64,000 nucleotides of DNA, taken from positions 45,362,059-45,426,058 of the forward strand of contig OY979718.1 of NCBI GenBank assembly GCA_963855995.1, in the 5' to 3' direction. Shown here in pieces: positions 13,001-25,000 of the stretch (its first letter is position 1; the number at the start of each line of letters is the position of its first letter). The notes under the pieces were generated by a model. It was given only the letters and a program-made list of their open reading frames with translations, was not told the DNA's origin and made no database searches. Source of the stretch: Muricea muricata. Lineage: Eukaryota; Cnidaria; Anthozoa; Malacalcyonacea; Plexauridae. The translations under genes were made by a program, and so were the position numbers.

Positions 13001-16000
13001 CATAGTTGGGAATGAAACGTGCTGTGCCATACCAAGGATTGGTTGACTTCAGTGTGCTTTCACTTCACTTGGACTTTCTGAAGGCTGCATGGTCTTAATA
13101 GCATTGACTTTCTGAGGGGCAGCTTTGATTCCTTCAGCGCTAAAGAAGTGTCCATAGAAGATCATTTCTGAGTTACGGAAGGTACATTTGTCTCGGTTCA
13201 GGCGGGCGTTGTGTTCGCGCAGGCGGGTTAAAGCGCGGTGCAGGTTTTCATCATGTTCTCTGACGTCACGGCCGTAAACAATGATGTCATCGGAAATGTT
13301 CTTACATCCCGGTAGACCAGTTAGAAGCTCAGCGATTGCATTTTGGAATATTTCTGATGCGGCGTTTATTCCGAACATGAGTCGTTTGTATCGTCGAAGG
13401 CCGACATGGGTGGATAATGTTGTAATGTGGCGGCCTTCTGGGTCAAGCTCGAGTTGATGGTATCCGGATGTGAGATCTAGGGTGCTGAATCCCTAAGCTT
13501 AGAAGATTGCCATTTCGATCTTTGGTGACGTAGACTGTTCGGTGACTGTGGTTGACTGGAAGCGAACTTTTGCAGTGGTCATACCTAGTAGAGGAAGTTC
13601 CATATTTGAACCATATGTGTATATCTTGGACTGTTGTGTGGTAAGTGAAGCGTGTTGATTATGCCTTCTGATCTTTTCATATGTGGATTCATCAATAATA
13701 TTGACAGAAGCACCTGATTCGATGATGGTTTGAACTGGTTCGTTAGCGATGTGTACCTCACAGTGTGGTGGTGTATTATGTTGATGGTTGGTTTAAGCAG
13801 TGAATATATATAGTTGGGTTCCTCATTAGGCTCAACTGTTGGTGTTTGACCGGCCTGACGGATTTCTTGTCGTTTGGTTTTAGATCTACATACCTTGGCA
13901 AAATGGCCACTTTTCCCACATGCTCTGCATTCTTTACCTTTTGCTGGACACTCACCAATATGTGGAAAAATTCCACCACAATTGCGACATTGCTGGGTTG
14001 AAGGTCGGGTAGTTTTGTAAGTCCCAGTGTTGCTAGGGTGCTTCAATTTCGATTCTCGATGTTTTCCATGTGTTTTGTTGTTTCTTGTGTGCCTTGGCTC
14101 GTTTTTAACTGCGTTTATCGGTGACGCACCTTTTTCTACAGCCGTCGCTTGTGCTTCGCTTCGTTCCTGTGCTCTGGCATTGATTAGTAAATCTTTCAGA
14201 CTTGGATTGTCACACAATGCTTGTCGTCGTAACATCCGATGATAATTTGTGCTTTGATTTCTTTATCGATGTTGGCGAACTCTCTGGTTTGGGCGAGTTG
14301 TCTTAGGCGTGTATATATGAAATGCATCAATATTTTCGCCGTGTTGTTGTTTTGCTTGACGAAAGTTGTATTCTTCAAACGCTGAATTGGCTTGAGGGAT
14401 AAAGTATGCATTGAGTGCGTCTACAGCGGCTTTATAGTCCTTGTCTTCGCCTGTATCAGGCAGGGTGTCAAAGGCGGTGCCAGCATTGTGTCGCAATAAA
14501 GCACGTTGTTGTTTTGTTTTGGTGATATTCGTCGCTTCAAGAAGTCGCTCGAATCTGGTAAGCCATTTCTTCCAGCGTGGACCAACGTTGCCATCAACAT
14601 GAACATCAAACGGGGGAAAATTAGGCAATGAAAAATTAGTTGAAGTCGCCATGAATTATTTGTTCAAGCGCTCTGTAGAACAAATATGGGTGTGCTCTGA
14701 CTATCGCTTCGTTCGCGTTTTGGAACATTTATCGATTGCGTTGTAAAAATACTGTTAAATGTTCGAGTTCTTCGGCTTAGGATTGTTCATATGAATGATC
14801 CTCGTCGCCAGAATGTAGTGTATCGGTGCTTAGACACGGATTAAAAGAAAAACAACAGTCCGCCTTGGTGTTTTTAAAACCTTCTTATTAGTATATATTA
14901 CAAAGTGAAAAGTAAACATTACTGGGGGGTTACTAATTAACTTAATGTTACTGCGCCTGTTACATATTAATAAGGGGTGGATACTACAATTACTACAAGG
15001 AAACGAGTAAAAAACGTGAGTAGAAAACCCAATTCAAAACGAAATTAGTGCAAAAATTTTTGCGCTGATTATTGCACGAATGATAATACTTCAAAACCAT
15101 ATAAACAGTTGAAAATCCGAAATAGGAATAATGGAAGGGTTTTTGCAAGGACTCATGGGGAAGAAACAAAATAGTGTGGTTCCAATTTTATTATTAGGGA
15201 ATGATGCAGCAAGTGCTGGAAAAGATGCAAATAGTCACTCGCAAGATACTAAGAACATGGAACGAACTCAATTTGCAAATCGTAACAATTTAATTTATGT
15301 CAATTGTACAAACTTTAAGAAACAAAAGACTTTTAGGCCTTTCAACATTTGTCTGTTGAATATTAGATCAATAAATAGGAAAGAACTTTTTATTAATGAT
15401 TACGTGTCGGAACACGATATTGATATCCTAGCAATAACTGAGACATGGTTACGTGAGGATGATAATGAATTTTCTATTGCTGAAATTCGCGCAATGGGGT
15501 AGCACTTTTTTTACACAAACTTGTCATTCTACTATGAGTCTACCATCTTACCTCCTATTGGCTCGTCTGATCATCGTTGTATTCTATTGCAACCGCTTCG
15601 TAACGAAATTCCTAGTGTTCCTAGCATAAGAACTCTACGACGCGAGTGCAAAGCTTCTAATAAATGAGCCCTAATTTCTACGTTGGAAAATACAAACTGG
15701 ACGCCGATTTATAGATTTAATTCAAGTGAAAAACAACTCGAAGTGTTCCAGAGTATGATTTCATCCATTCCGCAATTAACTTTTGCCTTCCAATGCGTTC
15801 TGTTAAAACTTACACCCGTGATAAACCATGGATTACCCCAGACATTAAGAGCTGTATCAAAAATCGCCAACTCACCTGGGTAAGAAACGATGTTGAACAG
15901 TATAAAATTTATAGGAATAAGTTAGCGAAACTTTGTAAAGTTGCTCGTAGGCGATTCTACGAAGATAAAATCATCCGTTATACGAATAATATTAATCCAA

Positions 16001-19000
16001 AAAAGTGGTGGGATAATATCAAAATGCTATCTGGATTATCAAGTCAGCAGCCTCTGACGAGCATGACTGTGAATGGTTCTATACTAAAAGATGAAAAGCT
16101 CGCAGAAGCTATCGGAGAAAGCTTTTATCGTGTGTCCAGCGATATTACCCCTTTGAACTTTCAACTCATTCCAGTTACAAGCGTTCCAGGTTCATATACG
16201 ATTTTCCCTGAAGCTGTCGAAGTTCTGCTATCTCATGGAAGCAGCTGTCAATAAGAGAAAATTTCTAATTAAAAGACGTTCAAAAGACTACAGTTTCACT
16301 GAGGACTGTGATAATGAAGATTATTAACTACATAAATATTTGTCATATTGTTCTCGATAAAATTATATATACATGTCCGAGTTTGGCATTATTTTAATAT
16401 GTGGGAGGGTTATAACTGTCGGGCCACATCGGGCCTTATGAGCGTATGAGCATGTGCTCATGAGCAGTTATGAGCACCTGCTCATCGCTTAAAATTGTAC
16501 GAGACTTAACAAAATATAGCTGTACTACCTAGCGGGCCACATCGGGACCTATGAGCGAATGAGCATATGCTCATGACAGTTATGAGCACCTGCTCATCGC
16601 GTAAAATTGTACGGGACTAAAAAAATATAGCTATGATAAGACATCTTCTGTTTCTGCCAGAGTTCCGATGTGCTCCATTTTTAGTGATTGAGTGTTGTTG
16701 TTGTAAAATCTCCCGCGAGATTTGACGTGATATCTCCCGTGAGATTTGACGTGATATCTCCCGTGAGATTTGACGTGAGATCTCCCGTGAGATCTCGTGT
16801 GAGATTTGACGTGATATCTCCCGCGAGATCTCAAGTGAGATTTTATCTTAAACGAAACTAAGATTGTAAGATAGGAAAATACCCAAGTGTTGATCAAAAA
16901 TTTTATTTAAAACATTCAAGATATGAACATATATACAATCGGCGTATGAGCATGTGCTCATACGCCGATTGTATATATGTTCATATCTTGAATGAGCAAA
17001 AAGACTTTGATATTCATTTAAAAACATACACATATTGAGAAGACATACCTGAAAAGCATATACGTTGTATTTTTGTGTCAATTCAACATTTTTTACCCGA
17101 CGAAATTCGCGAAAAGTCATCAAATTTTTAGTTGATTTTCGCTAAAACTATGCGCGATGCCGGCTGCCTGCCTTACGTCTCAGGAAAAAGCTCCCTGATT
17201 GGCCTGGTGAAAACTCTATTTTTTTACCGCGAAAGCAAAACCGGGGGGGAGAAATGTTAAAATTTTCAAATAGCTACGCCTACGCTGCGGAGGGAAATTT
17301 GAAGTGAAAGCTTTTTTAAAAACAACAACTCAGTAACAACTGCAAACAACTGCGACAAATTTTAAACTGAAGTGCTAAAGATGTGAGGAGGTGCAAAAGA
17401 AGAAGCATTGTATTTTCATCGTATATTACGTAGCTCCCCGGTTTTGCTTTCGCGGTAAAAAAATTGAGTTTTCACCAGGCCAATCATGGAGTTTTTTCCT
17501 GTGACGTAAGGCAGGCAGCCGGCATCGCGCATAGTTTTAGCGAAAATCAACTAAAAATTTGATGACTTTTCGCGAATTTCGTCGGGTAAAAAATGTTGAA
17601 TTGACACAAAAATACAACGTATAAGCTTTTCAGGTATGTCTTCTCAATATGTGTATGTTTTTAAATGAATATCGAAGTCTTTTTGCAGATTTTTTTGTGG
17701 TTTAAATTCTGTACGAGTGTTCAAATTTGTATTTACTTGCCAACCTTTGTGTTAATATATACATTATGTAACAGATGCTGTCCCACTGAACGCTATATTA
17801 GAACTGTACGCATTCCGGGTGACCTGTGGTGCTCATGAGCAGTTTTGAGCAGGTGCTCATCTGCTCACCGCATAAACTTGTAAGAGACAAACAACATATA
17901 GCTCTACTGTCCGTAATACTTACAAAAATAAATTATTCCAAACGTTAATCCGTGTGTTAATTTATGCAAACTAAGAAACACTCTAATATTTGCTCCAAAA
18001 TCACTGCGATTTCGTATTCGTCATACATTTAGTCTCGCGGTAACGTTAGCGATAACGTTATCATCGCTAGGTTCGCCTCGTAACCATACACCTTTGTATT
18101 GTATTGTATTTAATTATCTTTATACACGGTAACCTATCAATTTGCATTGATTTTCATAGGGCCGTGTAATATTTACAAATAAAAAGATTAATATAGAATT
18201 ATAATATCTACAGTTTGTCATTGAGATGTTGATTCCAGGTTTTAGCCCCCATATAACTAAAACTTCTCTTCATGGAGTTCGTATTTGGTTTTGACAGTCT
18301 TAAAAATTTGCCATTACTTCTTAAGTTATAATCATAATTGTTACACTTTTCAAAAAGGTTACCTATTATCTCTGGACAGTTATCATTCACAATATTACTC
18401 ATATATTTTTCCATGAGATTTTGTCGCCTTTCATCCAACGTTTTTCAACCTAACTTGAGTAATATTTGTTTTGATCGGGCGTCATAATTATCACCCATAA
18501 TGACCCTCGCTGCCCTGTTTTGAAGTTTTTGTAAATTTAACTTCAATGTTTCTGAACAGTTACTCCAAACAAGGGAGCAGTTGTCAAAATGAGGTAAAAT
18601 AAGTGCGTTATAAATCATTTTCAACGTGTCTTGAGAAACAAAAGACTTACAAAATCGTAACATTCCTATACCTTTCGAAGTTTTCTTACAGATACTAAGT
18701 ATATTCTCCTTCCAGTTAAGTTCGTCATCTATAATGACTCCCAGACTTTTTGTTTGGTAGACACGTTTTATATTATTATTCCCAATTGTAATAGTTGGAA
18801 TAGATTGAACTTTAGTAAGGTTGTGCTTAGATCCTACTATCATAAATTCAGTTTTAGTTGTATTTAGTGTTAATTTATTTGCATGCATGTATTGTTTGAA
18901 TTTCAGTATTTGATTCCACACTAATTTGGTCGACAGTGGTAGCATTTACGGAAATATTTGTATCATCAGCAAAAATGCTTGGTACAGATTCATCAAGACA

Positions 19001-22000
19001 GTTTGGCAAATCATTAATATAAATAAAAAAAAGGAGTGGGCCAAGAGTTGATCCTTGAGATATCCCACATCGAACATTCCGAATTGATGACTGAGTTTGA
19101 TTAATTTTACAAAATTGTTTCCTATCTTTCAAGTAGGATTTAAACCATGATAAGGATTGTTTTTGAAAGCCATAAAGTTTTAATTTCTCAATAAGAATAT
19201 CATGATTTACGGTATCAAACGCCTTTTTTAAATCAAGAAATAATACACCATTTATTAAGCCTTTATCTATGTTGCATAACCATTCATTTGTGAGGCTTAA
19301 CAAAGCTGTCGAAGCGGAATAACTTTTTCTAAATCCCGATTGATATTTCGTAAATAATTTACTATCATTGAAATATTTGTTAATTTGTTTATATATAATT
19401 TTCTCGAATACTTTAGAAACAGTGAACAGAACAGATATCGGCCTATAGTTGCCGAGTTCGGTCTTTAGGTCTGTTTTAAAGATTGGAGAAACTCTAGCGA
19501 GTGCCCATTCATCAGGGAATTGTCCCGTTTTAAGTGATTGATTAAAAATATTCGTCAGTGCATGTTGGTGCAATTACACAACTAGAGTCTTTCAGAAATT
19601 TTGGAGATATATTGTCTGGCCCAAAACCCTTATTGGCTTTTAGATTTTTTAACTCAGCTAGAACTTCATCCTCAAAAATTTCAACAAATTCAAATGTACA
19701 TTCGTTGTGTTTTATGTAGTCGGCATATTTGATATTTGTAGAAGGAATTTCACTTGATAGTTTTTCTCCGATCTCAGAGAAATATTAAATATATTGGCAA
19801 TCTCTTCCTGATCATGAATAGAGGCACCGTTATGGTCTATGCTTATTATATCGGTTGTTTTTGATCTTTTTCCTGTGAGGTGATTTATACAGTCCCACAT
19901 TTCTCTTGGCTTGTTTTTAGCAGTTACTATTTTATTTCGATAGTATTCACCTGATGACGTCATCGTCCGCATACTCATTACTTCTGGCGCCAATGGCCCC
20001 TCCTCATGATGGCGTCACCCTCCACCACCATCTTGCACAGGGTTGCCAGATCACTGCATTTTTGAGGCCAAATCTTCAACAATGCTCTTTGTTTTTCTTT
20101 GTACTTGCCTTTTGTTTTCTTTGTTTACTTGACTACACTAATGACGATTTGGCCTCAAAAATGCAGTGATCTGGCAACCCTGATCTTGCATACCACCGAT
20201 CCCTAAGGGACCTCCTCATGATGACGTCACCCTCCACTGCCATCTTGCATACTAATTACTTCCGGTGCCAAACGGACTGGATAGACTACTAACGGTTCTC
20301 CCTTCGAAAGTCGATCATTTACTCAGTACATGGGTTTTCATCACCATAAGATCACTCCCGTAGGCTAAAAGCCAATTCGGAGTCGGAACATTTCATGCGA
20401 ATCCTCAATAAAACTTTACGTGCTGCTCACTTAGAAAACAAAAATTGGCAACAGGAATTGTTTCTTTTGCTGGGCAACTACCGTACTACACCCCATTCCA
20501 CCACTGGAGTCTTCCCTGCTGAACTTATTTTTGGACGTAAACTCGTAAAATTGCCCGAATTCATCACTACTGCACCATTTCGTTCATTAATTCCTGACGC
20601 AGACATGTAGCCAAAGGCGAAAATGAAACGTGCGCGATCTAGGGCTCATCATCGCCCACTGACCATTGGAGACACTGTTCTCGTTCTTGAACTGAGGAAC
20701 GTTGCTACCAAAAAAGTTCCCAAGCAAAAAACACGCCCGAAAAATGTAAAATCTCATATTCGACGATAATAAAAACGACTAGCATCATCAAAAAGAGCAC
20801 AAAAAACTGCATTAAACAGTTTTTATTCTTCAAATAGTTTTCGAGTTATATGTTGTAAACACCCATTTTCAAGCTAGTACCCAGCTTTCATGACACGATT
20901 TGGTCCAATTTTCACATACAAAACGAAAATAACTCGAAAACTGTTTGAAGAATATAAAAACTGTTTAATGCTCATATGCAGTTTTTTGCACACTGTTATT
21001 ACTGGTATTTTTACGGCACAAAACCTTCCGTAATATATTGATCTACACGTTGAATTTGTTGCGCTTGAATGCTGACTGGCTGTTACTTATAATTATGTGT
21101 TAAATGTGGATCAAGCTTGGTACTGATTTTCGTTATACAATTTTCATATTATTGTTTTAAAAGGAAGTTGAATGCCTATTTTGTCTCTATGGTTTTCTTT
21201 CATTTAAGAATGTTGACCAAGTGATAAACATTTGCGTTTGCAAAATGAGAAATGGTTTCTAAAAACCTTCTATTCTAATCCTTCTATTCTAATCTTATCC
21301 TTATTTGACGAGCGAAATGCATTGTAATCGTGTACCTACTGTCTGAGTTCCTTTGTATGTTAGTCCACTTTCCTTCTTTTGTACTAATGAATTTATAAAA
21401 TTTTTTCCTCGACACTTTCATAAACGATATAATGTCTAAAATGGCAAATTTGCCAGTCTAAAAGACAGCTGCAGTTATACCAGTTTTTCCTCTTTCCGTA
21501 CATTAAACATCTGCACTGTCCTGATAAAATAAAAAGTGTACAGTTACAATACCTTCGGTGTACATTATAGATAAACGAAACAAGAAAAGCCATTAATACT
21601 CCGTCAGTTTTGAATGGTGAACTTGAACCTGGATCAAAGTTCTGGTGTCATTTCTGTGCGGCGGAGGTCAAGAAACACATCACTGATGGTGACGTTTCTG
21701 TTCAATTTGGTGGCGTTTTTGAGCATTTAGCGAGGTAAGGAAGAAGCTAGGTGACGCCAGCACTTGTATACTTTCTGTGGGTGAAACTTGTTCTTATTGC
21801 ATTGTTACGATGATAAAGCATGCAGTCTTCAATTTTAATTCTTAGAGTCTCGCAAAATAGAGTGAATCGATTAAACGCGTCAGATTTGTTTTAAGGAATA
21901 CAAGTGCGGATCAAGAGATCATGCATGTAACTTGTTTAGCGTTTTGAGCGAAGGGCTTTAAGTTTTGGTTGTGTTAGAAACATTGCGAAATTTCACTGTT

Positions 22001-25000
22001 CTTCCTAAGTTATGATTTTGTCGACAAACATCACAAAGTCTAAAGTCAATTTTTGTCGCTATGTTATGTTGCGTTTATATTAAGACAACAAGCCTACCAA
22101 CTCAAATAACTTTATTTTAGTGCCGACCACCTCAAACACACAAACAAGTGGTGGTTTGAAAATGGTGCTGAGAAAAGTGAAAAGAGCAAATTTGTACTCA
22201 CGCAACAAGAACTTCAGCGGTACGTGAAGGATACTTTTTTATGAAAATTATTAGTTCTGTGTATTTTTAAATAGATAGCAAAAAATAGTAAAATACGGAT
22301 CATTTTCAATTTTTATTTTAAACTTAGATTTAAAGAAAAAGTAAAAGTAAAATTGGAGAGTCTTGAAGAAGAAGTTGGAAAGGAATATGATCAAGTAATT
22401 AGATAATGTTTCTACTTTTTTTCATTTTGAATAAAGTAGATTATAAATTTATTGTGTAAATAACAATTAAATAGTTAATAATTTACAAATGCCGAGAATA
22501 CATAGTGCAAAATATAAATTTCTACAATAATTTATTCAAAATTGGCGAACACTGTTGACATAGTTTTTTGCATGGGCAGTCGTCGTCTTGGAGCCGCTTG
22601 TCATACACGCACTGAACGCCTAGCTGCTACTCGGGCCTAGCGCCACCTTTCCATGTAGACCCCCCGTTTCTTGCTTGTCTCACCTGGTATCTATACCAAA
22701 GAATTCAGTCGTCTATGACAGCACACCGATCACACTATCACAGTTTTTAATCACACTTTATTAACCATGCAACATGACATGTCAACAGATAAAGCATATT
22801 ATGCATATTATGATGTATCAAATTATTTCACATAAAAATTATCAAAAGATTGGCCCGACTTATAGAAGAAGAGGAGAAGAGAAATACGCAGAAGGAAAAC
22901 TCAATCGAAATTTCAAAAGAACTTTCCCGTGACCTCAGAACTGTCAAGCGATTTATTGCCAACAGCAACAAAGCAAGGAAAAGAAGTGACAAGGTGCATG
23001 TCGAAGAATATCAACAGGATAACTACAACTATCCACAATTAGACGAGAAGTGGGGAGGCATCCTCTTTCAGTAAGAAAGCAAATTTTTGAGGATATTGCA
23101 ATTCAGGAAATACCCAGAAGATCTTGATGTTGCATTCTCAAATCGGTTGCCAAAGCCGATAAACATTATTTGAAGACCGATTTCCAAACGGTTCTTTTCA
23201 CAGTCGAGATTAGACCAACCCTTGTTGGCCCGGATGGTTGCCCAGAAACCAACAAAATTAAGACGACAACAACTTGGCGAGGGTTAAATTCTGGGTGGTA
23301 TATAATGGTTATGAATTAATGGTTAGTCCATTAAATGAGATGGAGTGTGAAAATGAATTCGGCCTCCTACGTAGACTTTTTGAAGGAAAATTATTTTCAT
23401 GTAAAATAATATACCATCACATGCAGCACGTTTCACATTAGCGTAATGTAAAAGTTGATGGGCAGCATTATCCCCGGATTGAAACTCCATAGAAAATTTA
23501 CAGAGGTGATCAACAGCATATTTCATAGAATGGTCTGTGAAAGGATATACCTGGCGCATGAGAGAGAATAGGAGCAGATGAAACTCAAAACTGATCTCAA
23601 CAAATGCTTTGAAAAAAAGATCAGTTTCAGTGTACGAGAAGTCCTATGATGTTTTCTGTAAGGAAGTAATAGAGACGAAGGTCATTGGAGGTAAGAAAAT
23701 AATGTACATGAAAGACATACTGGAGAAATTTGTTACCATTGCTAAAGTCATCGAGAATGTGGATGCATCTAAATATAGAGCTTTTAAACTCAAGCAACGA
23801 CTGATGAAAAGTTACCGCCAACTTGTATTTTGTGTCCCTAAAATGAGAAATGTTAGTGAGATTGTATATGTTGAAAATTTGGATTCTTTTGAATTTAGTT
23901 GAGGAACATATGTCAAATAAGTCTGAAAACAAGAATGAAGAAAACTGTACCATTGATGATTACAATTTGAATTCTGAGCAGAAACAGAAAAATTCTGAAG
24001 TTAATGAGCTACAAATTCTATACAATGCTGCAATGATTCTTCGTGAAAATGTCCAAGAAATACCAAAACTAAATCTTCCTTGGCCACCATTGGTATCTGA
24101 TTTGACAATGGATAATGTGCAAAAAGTAGTTCCATGTGAACTTTATAATATGTTGGCTTGGACTTGCGGATTCTCTTCAGAGCCAACTTTAAGCGAGTAT
24201 GTGCCAATCGAGGGAAAGAACAACATCAAACTAACATCAATTGAAATTCAAGATTGGTATCCATGGAACAGACTTGTGATAGATGGAATGCACAATTTAA
24301 ATTGAGCCAAACATATCGTGTATATTTATTCAATAATATGTTAAAGATTCAGCCAGAGGTTTTTTGAAAAATATAACTTAAAGCTTGGGACAAACTGGGA
24401 AACATTGTTGCGCGAAAATGTTTGTCGTATCATTTATATTCGTGTTCTGCATTATTTATTTCTTTTTAAATCAATTGTTTTTACAGTCTGTTAATTTGAA
24501 TATATGAATATTAGCACACACCCCTGTCCCAATTATCGACGTTGACCGCCCCTGCATCAAATAATAGGAAATCCTTTTGCTTTCTACGACAATGTTTTTT
24601 AAGTTAAGCCAAGGTTTTAGTTTATCGAAATATTTAATTTGTTCCTTAATCGTGGGAATTGTATATATATTTATTATTTAAAGTTGTATGTATATTGATT
24701 TATGATCCGTCCTGTTTGATACAGGTGGGTTTTACCTCACAAATTTGTATTGAATTAGAATGTTAAAACCAATATTTCAGTAAATCAATTGAAATAATTT
24801 AGCATACAAGCAAGCGCAGTTTTCAGTGTGTTCTGGGAAATATTTAAGCGCGTCTATTTATCTGTTAATGTTACAAATTTTGAGCTCTATGCCGTGTCTT
24901 TTTTTTGTGGTTTTGACATAGTAAATGGGGGGAAATCCCACAGGGAAAACCCATTTTGTTACCTGCGCGTGCGCAGTGGGAGTTTGGCTGGTGTGCGCAT

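Larger units (their letters stand above)
10880..14988 (-). mobile_element. Ty3/Gypsy LTR retrotransposon (Mag-like), degenerate, minus strand
   Basis: The 5' LTR is 14814-14988, starting TGTAGTATCC and ending CACTACA. The 3' LTR, truncated on its outer side, is about 10900-10998. Just inside the 5' LTR is TGGCGACGAGGAT (14798-14810), a typical primer-binding-site region. Just inside the 3' LTR is the polypurine tract GTGGGGAGAGA. Coding order is gag, protease, reverse transcriptase, RNase H, integrase, as in Ty3/Gypsy. The reading frame is broken several times and the first part of RT is deleted. It is inserted in a LINE inside CENATAC intron 1. Confidence 0.88.
9600..16330 (+). mobile_element. 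Degenerate non-LTR retrotransposon (LINE) split by a nested Gypsy element
   Basis: Left part about 9600-10790 contains frameshifted ORF1-like sequence with the pieces [22 protein letters not shown] and FQGKDGSI. Right part about 14990-16254 contains an APE-type endonuclease start ([24 protein letters not shown]), then the SDH motif in GSSDHRCI. After that comes the linker [29 protein letters not shown]. No reverse transcriptase follows, so the element is 3' truncated or deleted. The endonuclease also has an internal deletion. The two halves are interrupted by the Gypsy element at about 10.88-14.99 kb. A short frame ending at 16325 follows the LINE remnant and is unassigned. Confidence 0.75.

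Noticed and set aside
16631-16897. Minus-strand frame with repeated [14 protein letters not shown]
   Set aside because: Translation of the 24-bp minisatellite, not a gene.
23323-23559. Minus-strand open frame between the Tc1 remnant and the next gene fragment
   Set aside because: Antisense to transposon debris, with no conserved motif.
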